Part shown: piece by piece, positions 43,706 to 55,800 of the stretch
How the letters are laid out: each line of letters starts with the position of its first letter
How positions within the stretch are numbered: position 1 is the first letter of the stretch
Assembly: GCF_032854445.1 (NCBI RefSeq)
Contig: NC_088296.1
Location: 21,257,853-21,321,852, forward strand
DNA from: Liolophura sinensis
Lineage: Eukaryota > Mollusca > Polyplacophora > Chitonida > Chitonidae
Direction of reading: 5' to 3'
DNA: 64,000 nt
The notes under the pieces: generated by a model
Told to the model about the DNA's origin: nothing
The model's input: the letters and a program-made list of their open reading frames with translations, nothing else
Databases searched by the model: none
Translations under genes and position numbers: made by a program

Positions 43706-46700
43706 GTGAAGTAATTTTTGTGAGTTTTCCATTGTTTATTCATATATTAACCCGTACAGCATCTGTAAATTTCATTTTCGGTTTTGCGCCATTTCCATAC
43801 TTACGCCTTGTATAGTTAGCGTCACTGTCTTCGTAGAAACGACTGCCTGTTTGTCTCTTCAACGTGCGATTGAATGATTAGGACTGAATCCGTCACGGGA
43901 CGATGCTATGCTACAAAACTGTGGCGCGATGAAGTCACGGAGTTATGTGTATATGTGAAAAAACGTGAAAGGGCAAAGGAGCCATACGATGGACAGAAAC
44001 AGAGAGACGGTCGAGCTATAAGGGGATGATGAGATGAAGCCAAACTATTGTGGACTGAAGAGGCAATAATTTAGGCGCATGCTTGTTGAACAGTTACTGG
44101 TGTTATATACGTTTGTCACGTGAACAATATTAAAATTGCCTGTTGAGTGCAGTTTGCAATAATTTCTGCAAAACTTAACAGTTGAGAGTAAACCAGAAAT
44201 ATGAAGCGGGGTTGTTTGGTTTTCGTTTCTTTTCTGACATTGTATTTCTATTTATTTGAGTTTATTTATTAATCCGTGTTTATAATAGAGACGATGTTTT
44301 ATTAGTAGAAAAAGAAAAACATTTGGCATAATTATTTAGCTAAAGATTACATAACCTTTTGGCATGAAAAATCAACCTACCAAAGTAGAAAACAAACATT
44401 CCATTGTTTCATATATTTCATTGGTCTTTAACGCCGTACTCAGAAATATTTTATTTATACGACGACCATCAGCAGGTTGCTAACAGAGATTCTCAAGTTC
44501 AACCGGAGAGAAAGCCAGCATGTGCTGGACTGAACTCACAGCGACCGCATTGGAGAAAGGCTCCTGAGAAATTACGCCGCGCTGGTGTTCTAGCTGCCTC
44601 CGTCACGGAGACACGAGAAACCAATTCATGCAGGCATAACAGTGTAAATACTATATAAATGGATAACTTCATAATATAATAGGTGGGTATCTATTTTTCA
44701 GATAGTTGAATAGAATCATAGGGGGCTCCACAAATTCATTGAAGAAAAGCATAATCCTCGTAAAAGTGTTATCGAGAATAAAATAACGATATTAGCTCGA
44801 TGTGCTTTAGTTCGATTCATAAGGTATTTCACAACGTAAGTCCCACTTTCTGGATATTTTGGTTGGATTCTTGAAGTATATAATATGTTATATATTATGA
44901 ATATAATGTTGTAATTCATCCTCATGGCGTGGCTTCCGGAATAACATCGTTGCATCAGACGTCTGCACGGCTGGAATATGTTTGCCGTAACCGAGTTCAG
45001 ACCACGCCGATCGTTCAAGCTTTAGGAACAGCTGGGTGCATTCTTCAGGCCACACCGCTTAGCCCAGTCCTGTTGCCTAACCAAGCGGGATAACTGTGTT
45101 GTAGTTAATGGCATGTCGTTGTTACTCATGATTTAATCTTCCTAACTTGAGTGTTATTGCCGAGGCCTGTGGAAACCCGCGTCGAAAGGCTTTTGATCAA
45201 AATGTGTTCTGGTAGAATACTACCTTCGATCGAAACATAGGTGTACAGTTTCTATCGGCCATAAACCTTCCGAGCAACTGGCCGGCAGCGCTTACCGCTA
45301 GAGCGGAAGTTTATCAGAGAATCGTGTAACCGTAACTCAGAGTAGCAGCATATTAGGCTTACAAACGAGGTTTGCCTTGATATATTACTTGACCTATAAC
45401 TTATATACATATAAGTTGGCAATATAGATACATGATGCATTGAAAACTCATTCCAAAGGGATACAGAATCGGTGGTGATTGGCTGACAGTGGAAACAAGA
45501 TTTTCGGGGTTAAACCACGCAAGGTTGGCCACGTTTAATTAAATCTGCCACACCTAAACTTTTAATTTGGCTAGGCATGAGCTTGACCTGTCTATGTTAT
45601 CCATGTGATTTTGCACCCCGTTTTGAGAGAGACAATGGAACTATAATGGGACTTATTTAACGATATTGCCTATTTATACATTTGGGGAAGCATATAACTG
45701 TTCACTACATTTGGTTGATTGATTTGTTTTTGTTGATTGATTGCTCTTTTACAGTCAAAGTGGAATTTCTGGTTCAACATCCGCGCTTTCATTAGGCATG
45801 TAAAATACTCTTGAGCTAAGAGGTTTATTCAGACTAACTAGAAAATGTCACGCTAAAGTTAAAAGAACATTTAAATAAATGAAAACTAACCTGACACGCC
45901 TATGTTAGCTTGGCCGTGTGTTTTCGTCGCGGAAAAACGCAATAAAATATTACACATTTTTGGAATTTCCAAAACATATCGAGTATACAGCTGACAATTG
46001 AATATCATACCCAAATCTGTGTATTGTAATACTAGTAATTACATAAATCCAGAAACAAAATCAGTTCACATTAAAGTTTGTAACTTGCTTCATATATGTA
46101 CAACGTCTGCGTGAAACAACACTGTATAAGTCTTTAATAACATATCACCAATTACACTTGCAACGAGTCAAACTGGTGAAGTGTTAGGTTTCCTCGCTCA
46201 CTTGACAGAGAAGTATTAGATGTTCTCTTCTCTGACTAGCGCATACATACAATGCAACACCCATGGAAATCTGAACACGGAACAATTGTATCGTGTTTCA
46301 AGAGAAATCAGCCTATAGAGCGGAAGTTGTTCCATTTTACCGGAAGTCGCAATTTTTCTTGTTCGATAGGTTGCAAAATCGATAAATCTGGCAGTCCTGG
46401 AACGCCCCTCTACTGTTTGCCACGTCACGTATATCGCGAGATGCATGAGCTCAACAAATAACAGCCTGGCCTTCGAAAAGTAGCTTATTATTACGTGAAA
46501 AAAACGGGCGAACGAGCCTTACAGAACTGTCATGACCAGCATGCATAAGAAGCTCAAAATGCAATATTAATTGCTTCGTGATTTTTTGAGATCTTATGTA
46601 ACAGTGTGGACAAAGCGAGGCTGTTACCCCTAGCAACAATCATGGACAAAACGACATGCAAGTCGAGATCCGTTGCTGTCTAACGAGATTCGCACAAGAA

Positions 46701-46770
46701 CCAGCATTCCCGCTCGCAGTTGTAACAAACAAACAATTCCTCTGGGATTTCCATGGGCAATTTGTAGAAA
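43706..46770. other. intergenic region B-C
   Basis: 3.1 kb with one SINE remnant and no recognised exon or RNA gene. ATTAAA at about 44129 could serve as a weak poly(A) signal for gene B. Confidence 0.5.
44425..44625 (-). mobile_element. SINE type 1 with internal deletion
   Basis: Tail (TAACGCCGTACTCAGAAATA) and head (GAACTCACAGCGACCGCATT) are present, but the central GGAAACCGGGCAGAG region is missing: ATACGACG joins directly to ACCATCAGCAGGTTGC. Confidence 0.75.
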
Positions 46771-46819
46771 ATGTGGACCGTCTTTATCGCTCTTGCAACG
46801 AGATCCCTTCTTCTATGTG
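46771..46819 (+). CDS. gene C exon 1: signal peptide
   Basis: MWTVFIALATRSLLLC, ending in phase 1 at TGTG|GTAAGTG. The same phase and size class as the signal exons of A and B. Confidence 0.8.
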
Positions 46820-49800
46820 GTAAGTGTTATTACCTAGACACTTTGCACATCTAAAAGAGAAATTAAAGTTTTTAATCCAAGCAAACTTGATAGTAACAGT
46901 GATGAGGATGAGATATGCCTGTCAGTATCTTTTTTTTCACTTCCCGTTATTACTCAACAGCTGGGCTATTAGTGAATTGAAAGCGTCACACCAGTGCTGT
47001 CATTGTGAGTTCAAGTCCGGATCATACTGGCTTCCTCCGACCATACTTTACAAGGTCTGTCATAAATAAGGTTTGCCATCAATAAATAAAAAGTGAATTA
47101 ACAGTGATCTAGCACTCAAATATCCTCCTCCCCAGTCATTTTTTTCTTTTCTTCAGTATTCCGCAATCCACGAATCAAATAAATAAATAAATAAACAAAA
47201 AAATAAACAAAAAAATAATAAAAATAGACATGACCAGTGATTAAAAAAACACTTAACATAGATTTAAATCAATCTGAATCGCCAATTTTATTAAACATTA
47301 ACATTGTCGCATATTCTACTAAAATATTGTTTTCTTTTTTTTTGTTCTGTTTCAAAGTTTAATGAAACATAAGCTCCAAAATCCAATAACAAAGTCTACA
47401 GGAAATTGCATTGAGACAGCAAGAAAACATTTGCATATATTTCTGCCACAAAAGATATGTACGTTACTAAGATTTGAATAAGAAATGGGCTTCAATGAAG
47501 TCAACGAGAATTTAATGTTTGCCTACCCTGCTCATACATGTACATAGATGTATCTACCTTGTTTTTGCCTGTGTAACAACAGTTACGTCAGTGTACCTTG
47601 TTTATCGCTATGTAACAACATTAACGTCATCCTACCTTGTTTACCGCTATGTAGCAACATTTTCGTCAATCTAACTTGTTTATACTTATGTGACAACATT
47701 TACGTCAACCTACAGTGTTTATACTTATGTAACAACATTTACATCATCTTACCTTGTTTATACCTATGTACCAACATTTACGTCATCTACCTTGTATATA
47801 CCTATATAACATTTACGTCAACCTACCGTTTTTATACCTATGTAACAACATTCACATTATCCTACCTTGTTTATCGCTATGTAACAACATTTACGTGAAC
47901 CTACCGTGTTTATACCTATGCAACAACATTTACGCCAATCTAACTTGTTTATACTTATGTAACAACATTTACGTCAGTCTATTTATTTATTTATTTATTT
48001 ATTTGATTGGTGTTTTACGCCGTACTCAGGAATATTTCACTTATACGACGGCGGCCAGCATTATGGTGGGTGGAAACCGGGCAGAGCCCGGGGGAAACCC
48101 ACGACCATCCGCAGGTTGCTGGCAGACCTCCACTTACGGCCGGAGAGGAAGCCAGCATGAGCTGGACTTGAACTCACAGCGGCCGCATTAGTGAGAGGCT
48201 CCTGGGCCATTACGGATAGCACAGTCGGTAGAGCGTCCGCTTCGGGACCGGTAGATCCAGGATCAATCCTTGATCGAGTCACACCTAAGACTTTAAAAGA
48301 AGAAGTTGTAACTTCCTCGCTTGGCGTTCAGCATGAAGAGGATAGTGCAACGACTGGTTGACCCGTATCAGTATAATGGCTCGGGCGGGGCGGCTTGCTT
48401 GCCTTCGGTAAGTCGTCTCAGTGAGGCAGCACTAAATAAAAGAGCGGTGGAAATCCGTCCTGCAACAAGGAGGCACATTACACGTACATGCACCCTAATG
48501 ATTCCTTCGTCGTCATATGACTGAAAAATTGTTGAGAACGACGTTAAACCCCAAGCACTCACTCACTCACTCCTGGGTCATTACGCTGCGCTAGCCCTAG
48601 CGCGGAGGCCCCCTACGTCAGTCTACCTTGTTTATACCTATGTAACATTTGCGTCAATCTATCTTGTTTATACTTATGTAACAACATTTACGTCAATCTA
48701 TCTTGTTTATACTTATGTAACAACATTTACATCATCCTACCTTGTTTATCGCTAGGTAACAACATTAACGTCATCCTACCTTGTTTACCGCTATGTAGCA
48801 ACATTTACGTCAATCTAACTTGTTTATACCTATGTAACAACATATTCTACTTGCTAATACGTATGTAAAGGTGAAGAAAATATAAAAATGATTCCAAAAT
48901 CTGATGAAAAAGTGTGAAAACTTATTTGAATACAAGGACTAATTTTTTTTTATTTTTTAGGAGAAAAGGGTATTTGGAAATAACTTTTTATGGTGGGTAT
49001 TTGGGATCATCTATTGGAATATATCGTCTTTGCATAACAATGTTCTAAATAAGGATGTAATGCATGTCTAATAAATTTATTGAAATATATATTTGTTGTT
49101 AATATCCAAACAGATGCAATTCATATTTATGTATTAAAATATACAAATATTATCAAATTCTAGTTTGAACACATTTCTTAGATGAAAAGACAAAATTCTG
49201 TAGCATATATTTTGTTAAACCTGTGTTACAGCCTCATTTATAACATTATTGCGCAAGGATAATTCATGCCATAAGCTAGCCCCAAATACCCACCATATGG
49301 AAATTATTTTCAGTTTTTTCTCCTCAAAGATAAACTGAAAAATAATTTTTGAAGACCACATTGACAACTAACTTTACTTTAATCTGAATTTTGTGCAATT
49401 TACGTTGATCTGTTTTCTTCATAAGTTTTTGAAAGCTACCATCCTTATAAATGTTTGACAGTAAGTATACAACTACCGTGTTCATACGTGTTTGACAACA
49501 AGTATACAGCTACTTGCTCATATGCGTTTGAGAGCACGTATACAGCTACCTTGCTCATACATTTTGGACAGCAAGTATACAACTACCTTGCTCATAGGTG
49601 TTTGCCAGCAAGTACACGTATACAGCTACCTTGCTCATACGTGTTGGTCAGCAAGTATACAGCTGCCATGTCTATACGGGTTTGACAGCAGGTATACAGC
49701 TACCTTGTCTATACGTGTTTGACAGCAAATATACAGCTACTTGCTCATACGCATTTGACAGCACGTATACATCTACCTTGCTCATACGTGTTTGACAGCA

Positions 49801-52800
49801 AGTATACAGCTACCTTGCTCATAAACACTGTACAATGAACATGTTTGACAGTATCTATATCTGCCTACTTCGCTAACATATGCACATGTATGTATTTTGG
49901 TACGTTGTTCTCGAAGGTGCCGAAACTTCAAATAGAGTGTTCACCATGCTGTCGAATAACCTGTACTCGTGGAACCATGCCTGGGAAAGATGCCAGTCAA
50001 TCGGATCCAGACTCGTTACAATAGACTCGGATAACGTGCCGTATGCCTTGCAGTACTTTTCTAATCGCGATTTCAGCGCGGTGTGGTAAGTTACATACAA
50101 TCTCATCAAGAAACTGATGATGTTTAATGGAAACAAAACATTATTATGTTGTGCATGTTAACTGCGGATAAAAGATCATTAAACACTGTCCAGCAAAACA
50201 CATCAGGTCCCATGGTTTTCTGCTGAGACCCAGAGGGCATTAGTAACATGCCAATCATATTTTTCCTTGAAATGGTTCGTTTTAAGGTCCTTTCGGAGAA
50301 TGCGTTCGAAGATCTAAGTGAACATTATGAATGATAAGTCTCTGTAAGTGGCAAATTTCTTTGTAGAAAAGGTCACCATTGAATCTCAAGTATTATTATT
50401 ATTATATATTATTATATTTTTATTATATTTTATTAGCTTTTTTTTATTAGATTTTTTTTAAATCGAGCCATTTACAGTGCTTAATAGCCATTCTTCTGCC
50501 GTATACTTCACCTTAGTATTTTTTTGTATCTCACATTTATGTAACACGTTTCACTTAAAGGTTAAAAAAAATCTCAAATAACACAGGCCTTCTCTCTTTA
50601 ACTATATTCCCACGATAAATAATAAAGAAACAATAGACAACTGTCACCTTAGTGAACTCGCCTCGCCCATTTTTGTGAATATACATTTACTATGGAAGAT
50701 GGGATAACCAATCTTATGTGGAAAGGTCAACCATAATGCTGGCCGCCGTCGTATAAGTGAAATATTCTTGAGTAAGGCGTAAAACACCAATCAAATAAAT
50801 AAATAAGTTTTATGCAGACGTGGTGTACATCTACCTTTAGTTTCCCAGTAACCGGCATGGTACATGTAGCTTATTCATTTATATGTTACCTTCCATGTAA
50901 AAGCATTTCACAGTCCATAGCTTAATAACATATATTGTGTTTCGAACAGTTTGGGTTCCTCACGTCGCCCTGCATGAAAGGTATAGGTTTATTCAGGGTA
51001 TACTCCGGTTTCTTCCATCCATCAACAGGATTGCCGACAATGTTAGTGAAAGGGGCCTCCGTGGCCGAGGTGGTTAGCGTGCTATCGCAGCATAATGATC
51101 GAGGAGCCTCTCGCCAGTGCGGTTGCTGTGAGTTCACGTCCAGCTCATGGTGGGTTCTTCTCAATCCGTACGCGGTAAGGTCTGCGAGCAACCTGCGGAT
51201 GGTCGTGGGTTTCCCCCTCTGGTCATAATGCTGATCACCGTCGTATAAGTGAAATATTCTAGTGCGTAAAATACTAGTTAAGAAAAAAAAAGGAATAGTA
51301 CTTTATTTTATCTTGCTCACCAAAGGGGAATCTTTATAACGTAATAACACTCGGGCCTAAGCTCTGTGGTCCATTGTTTTCCCTGCCTTTGCAATGGTTT
51401 TATTTATTTGTTTGATTGGCACTTTACACTGTACTCACTTATACGACGGCGGCCCGCATTACGGTGGGAGGAAACTAGGCAGAGCACAGGAGAAACTCAC
51501 TACCATCCACAGGCTGCTGCAGACTACCTCATGCACGGCCGGAGAGGAAGCCCGCAGTGGAATTGAACTCACAGTGAACGCACTGTTGACAGGCTCCTAG
51601 GTCACTGCGCCGCGCTGCCATGCTATGGCGAGTCGCCATGGCACGGGAAAAAAGTAAATAGCTGAATAAATATTATGATAAATAAGTAAATCCTTGCCAA
51701 AGATGTAACCTGTCACGACTTGCATCTGTTGATGCAGGAATCAAGGAGGGTCAACGTACTGGAGCGGTCTACACTCATGCGACCCCACACATACCTTCTA
51801 CGCCTGGGCGGATGGCACGCTGTTAGGTGGCTACCAGCCGTGGAGTTCAGGTGGACTAAGCGTTGGCGCATGCGTCGCGTTCAATGGGGCTCTACAGGAA
51901 GAGGCATTCTGGGAGACTGAATCGTGTGCAAATCCAGCTCATGTCATATGTGAGAAAGTTGAAGGTAAGTTATCAGGTAGACCCGGTAATTTGTTGTCAA
52001 GATTCCAATTCCGGTTGTAGGCAGTTCAACGTTAAATATTGGACTAGGTACTGAAGTTTGTGGTGGTAAAGTTTGTTCGTTAAACTCGAAACAATTCTGC
52101 ACATAAATACCCGATAAAAAGAAGTGGAAAGCCGTGTTACATTATAAGTATACGGCCTGATATTTCGTTGAGATGATTGATAGCTCCAGTAGGTATACAC
52201 ACCAGTGTTGCTATCGACTGCCACGTGCCTTTCATTTCAGTTATTTATTCGTTTCTCAAATTACTAAGTTTGTCGCAGATAGCGCAACCCACACAACCGA
52301 ATAAAACCATACGTGAGTATGACTGCGGTTTGCAGTTGGCGGTTAGCTATTCAACGGGGAAAAAGCCCTTATTTCTATAAATTGCGTATTAGGCCATATC
52401 TCCACCAATAGTGCACCTACAGACACCATGGCTGTCTGACTAGCAGTCTGGCCCATATATTCTTTTATACTGCACCTACAGACATCATACTTGGTGCATT
52501 AATGACACTTAAAGCGGGTTATCACGTGATGCCAATAATTCCCGACTCTAACTCCAAGGGACGCTTCTGTGTCTGCAGAGAACGCGAGCGATACGACGAT
52601 GCAGATCAGCACAGTGTATTGATAATCTCTGTGTACTGATCAACACGGTGTACGCTTACCGTGATTTTGATGGGGCAAATGACAGGTTACTTTTACTTGG
52701 CCTTCTACTGAGGCTGCACAATAAAATTGTCTGCAGTGGGAAGCTCCTCTTCAGAGAAAACATTGAATCTATGTGTTGAAACAGACATTTGTATATCAGC

Positions 52801-55800
52801 GGTCAATAAGGTGGATGTTAAAGGTCAATAATCGGAAGAACAATACCCAAAACAACGTTCAACACAAACTACCAAAGAACTAAGAACTAAATAAAGTACG
52901 AAATAAGAATGGAATCATGCAAAGAATAGCAGTCAGCAGTTTCCATTGACACTGGAAAGGAATGTTCTAGGCGAATGGGTGAAATCAATGCGAAGTTTGA
53001 AGTTTTCAAATTGTGTACCACGCTAGTATATAAGTTGTTCAAAATATTCAAAATGTGTATCTCAGATACGGTTTGATTTCAACTTTTTATTTATCCAAGG
53101 TGGCGATTTAACTCAACACAATGAAAATATCGCCCATAACACTCGGCTAAGCGGAATTATGACATGGACTGCAAAAGAAGTCACATGGCTGAAACAATAT
53201 TAACAATGACATCTATCCTCAAAAATAAAGGCTGGAAACAACAAATTCCAGTATTCTTGTCGTCATTTCAAGTCTTAGTTAAATTCGTCATCTCAGTGAA
53301 AAAGACAGAAACATGTAGCTAACTGCTCGTGTTCTTTTCGTAGATTTAGGAGTTCTATGTATGTTTTTTCACCTCTCAATTTTAGCAGAGAGAAACAGAG
53401 CTGTGGCAATAGGATGTTATTGTTGTTGTGGATGGTGTTCTTCTCGTTATAGGTCATAGGGTGTATTTTTAAATTGCGCATGCGTCGCAGCTTGTGGTCG
53501 CACATCGATCACGAATAATATTTTTTCTTGCTTTTTTCTTCTATTTTCAGGAACATGTTCATTCCTTGAGTACAGTGGCTCAACATTGCCGAGTAACCCA
53601 TTGCTTGATCTGCTACAATCTTCAATTAGCTCGGCTTCCCAATGTCGACAAAGATGCTTGGACTACTCTGGCCCCGGGGAATGTGCTGCCGTCACTTTTG
53701 ATGCACTAGTAATACTGCCACTCTGCACGTTGCACTTGGATATTTCACTCAGGGATATCGAGTCCCAAAGAATTAGCCCTCTATTATCAACAGCCACGCT
53801 GTATGTGAAATTCTGCTTTGAAGGTGAGTAAGTTTATCCACTCTCCCTTTCTTTTGCCTTGTTGACAATTAACCGTTGGCGACGCGCGGGTGGTTTTCAA
53901 CCAACGCAGCGCACAAGTATACACCTCACGTGCTATAAAATTTGTGTGTCAGTAACTTGTCAAAAATGAGCAGTAAAGCCGGGTTTTCTGGTTTCCAGAA
54001 AAATGACTTTCATCGTACACGTGAAGGAAAATCTTGAGTAATGGAAGGGGAGTAAACTTTTATGGGCACGGACATGGTATTGTTTAGCCAGGCCCTGCTC
54101 ACTGAATCTCCTTGCCAGGACCGCCCTGCAGCAAGTGCCGTCGTACAGTGTACAGCGTAACATATGTGCGTTTTATTCCCATAATTCCGTATCGGTTTCT
54201 TAATGGATGTCCTAATAAAACCTGTGCATGTCCACGAAAGATTCGTTTTACTTATTTAACTAAAAGGTTGTATATGCTTGCATGAATACATGTATATGGT
54301 GAAATTCAGAGCTTAATATACACGTGTTTCTTTGGTGATAACAGAAACCTCATAAGATTGGTATTATCCAGTTTAAATGGTATAACTTACGTCTGAGAGA
54401 ATATTTTTAACAAGTGGAAACAGCTAATAACTTATTGTTGCTTGTTCAGAATTTATAAGCGAGTAAATGAATAAATCACCAGATCTGATAGACAGATAAT
54501 TGAAAATGCATCAGAATATTGGTCTACACGAGTTTTTTTTTCATAAAAAATGCTGGAAAAATGGAGGGACTAATGCCTTGAAAGTTATAATAACTGTAAA
54601 GTAGGTTATGTTCTAGAATTAATGGCTTATAGGCTCGGTGTTTGCACAGGTACACACTAAAAATCTATTTGTTCATTTGACTAGTGTCTTACGTCGTACT
54701 CATGAATACACACTAAAAAAGTGTTTTGTTTATAAACACATTTCTTTTCTACTTAATATGCGCATCTTTGTGTTTATTGAAAGCTGTGTTTAGTAATTAA
54801 GGAGATGTGTGTATTATAGCAAACACGTGGAAGGTTTACATTGTAATTTGATGGAGTCATAAGCAGTCCAAATAGGAAAAAGCAGATTCTTCTTGTACCA
54901 CTAAAAAGTCAGTTTTAACATGAAGAGAAAACCCACGTTATTTCAGCATGGTGAAGGTGACGTTTTCAAGCCAGCAAACCTCATCAGCGAAACCTTGACA
55001 GTGCATGGAAGTCTTATTTCTTTGTTATCAAAGCATTATCGATGAAAATGAAAAACAAAAAAAAAAAACACCACGTCACGAGAAGTAAGGCATTGTGTAG
55101 GAGGGATTAGAAGTTACTGTTCAATCATTTACCCGATCAGCTCAATACAATAAAGCCCTAACGGATGTAAACTGACAAGAGATCAACGATTTACCAACTG
55201 TTGTCACTACTCTGGCTTTTCTCTTCATTTTGTTAGCTTTAATATCACTTATTTATTTATAAAACGATATCAAACAGGCTACATGCACTGGTATACTCCT
55301 TCACAGTTGTGTGTGAGAAGGTCTGTCAGGAATCTGCGGATGGTCATGGATTTCCACGGGGCTCTGTCCTTTTTCCCCCCACGATGATGTTGATCACCGT
55401 GGTTTAAGTGAAATACTCTTCAGTAAGACGTAAAACACCAGTCAAATAAATAAATGTATTAAGCATTTTTTTTATTTCTTTTATTGCAGCTGACGTAATA
55501 GAAATTCCTGTTACCACAGAGTGTATTGATAACATTACTGACATAGTGCCATGGAAAGCCTGTCCCAATATATCCCGGACAACAACTGATTATCAGGTCA
55601 ATCCAAGCTGTAGTTTTCCTGTGGATGAGTATATAGAATCAACCTATCTGTATGCCTCATCCATGACCGAATCTACAATGGAATCAAGTTTTCTCGAAAC
55701 GCTACAACTGAGCTCTGATTCTTCCAACTGGCTTCCTTTAGACGCCTCGTCCGTTTACTCGGAACTTCTCACATCATACAGCTCAAGTTCTTTTACGTTT

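Larger units (their letters stand above)
47540..48850. repeat. 39-bp minisatellite split by a nested SINE, gene C intron 1
   Basis: Core CTTGTTTATACCTATGTAAC with AACATTTACGTCAATCTAC, period 39 bp, about 11 units before and 6 after the SINE block at 47982-48613. As 39 is divisible by three it yields a 13-residue periodic frame (CLYLCNNIYVNLP-like) that is not a gene: unit phase is lost with indels and it lies in an intron. Confidence 0.93.

Noticed and set aside
47548-48191. Frames of 116 and 145 codons with a 13-residue periodic protein
   Set aside because: Produced by the 39-bp minisatellite (39 = 3 x 13); the second frame runs on into a SINE. It lies in gene C intron 1.
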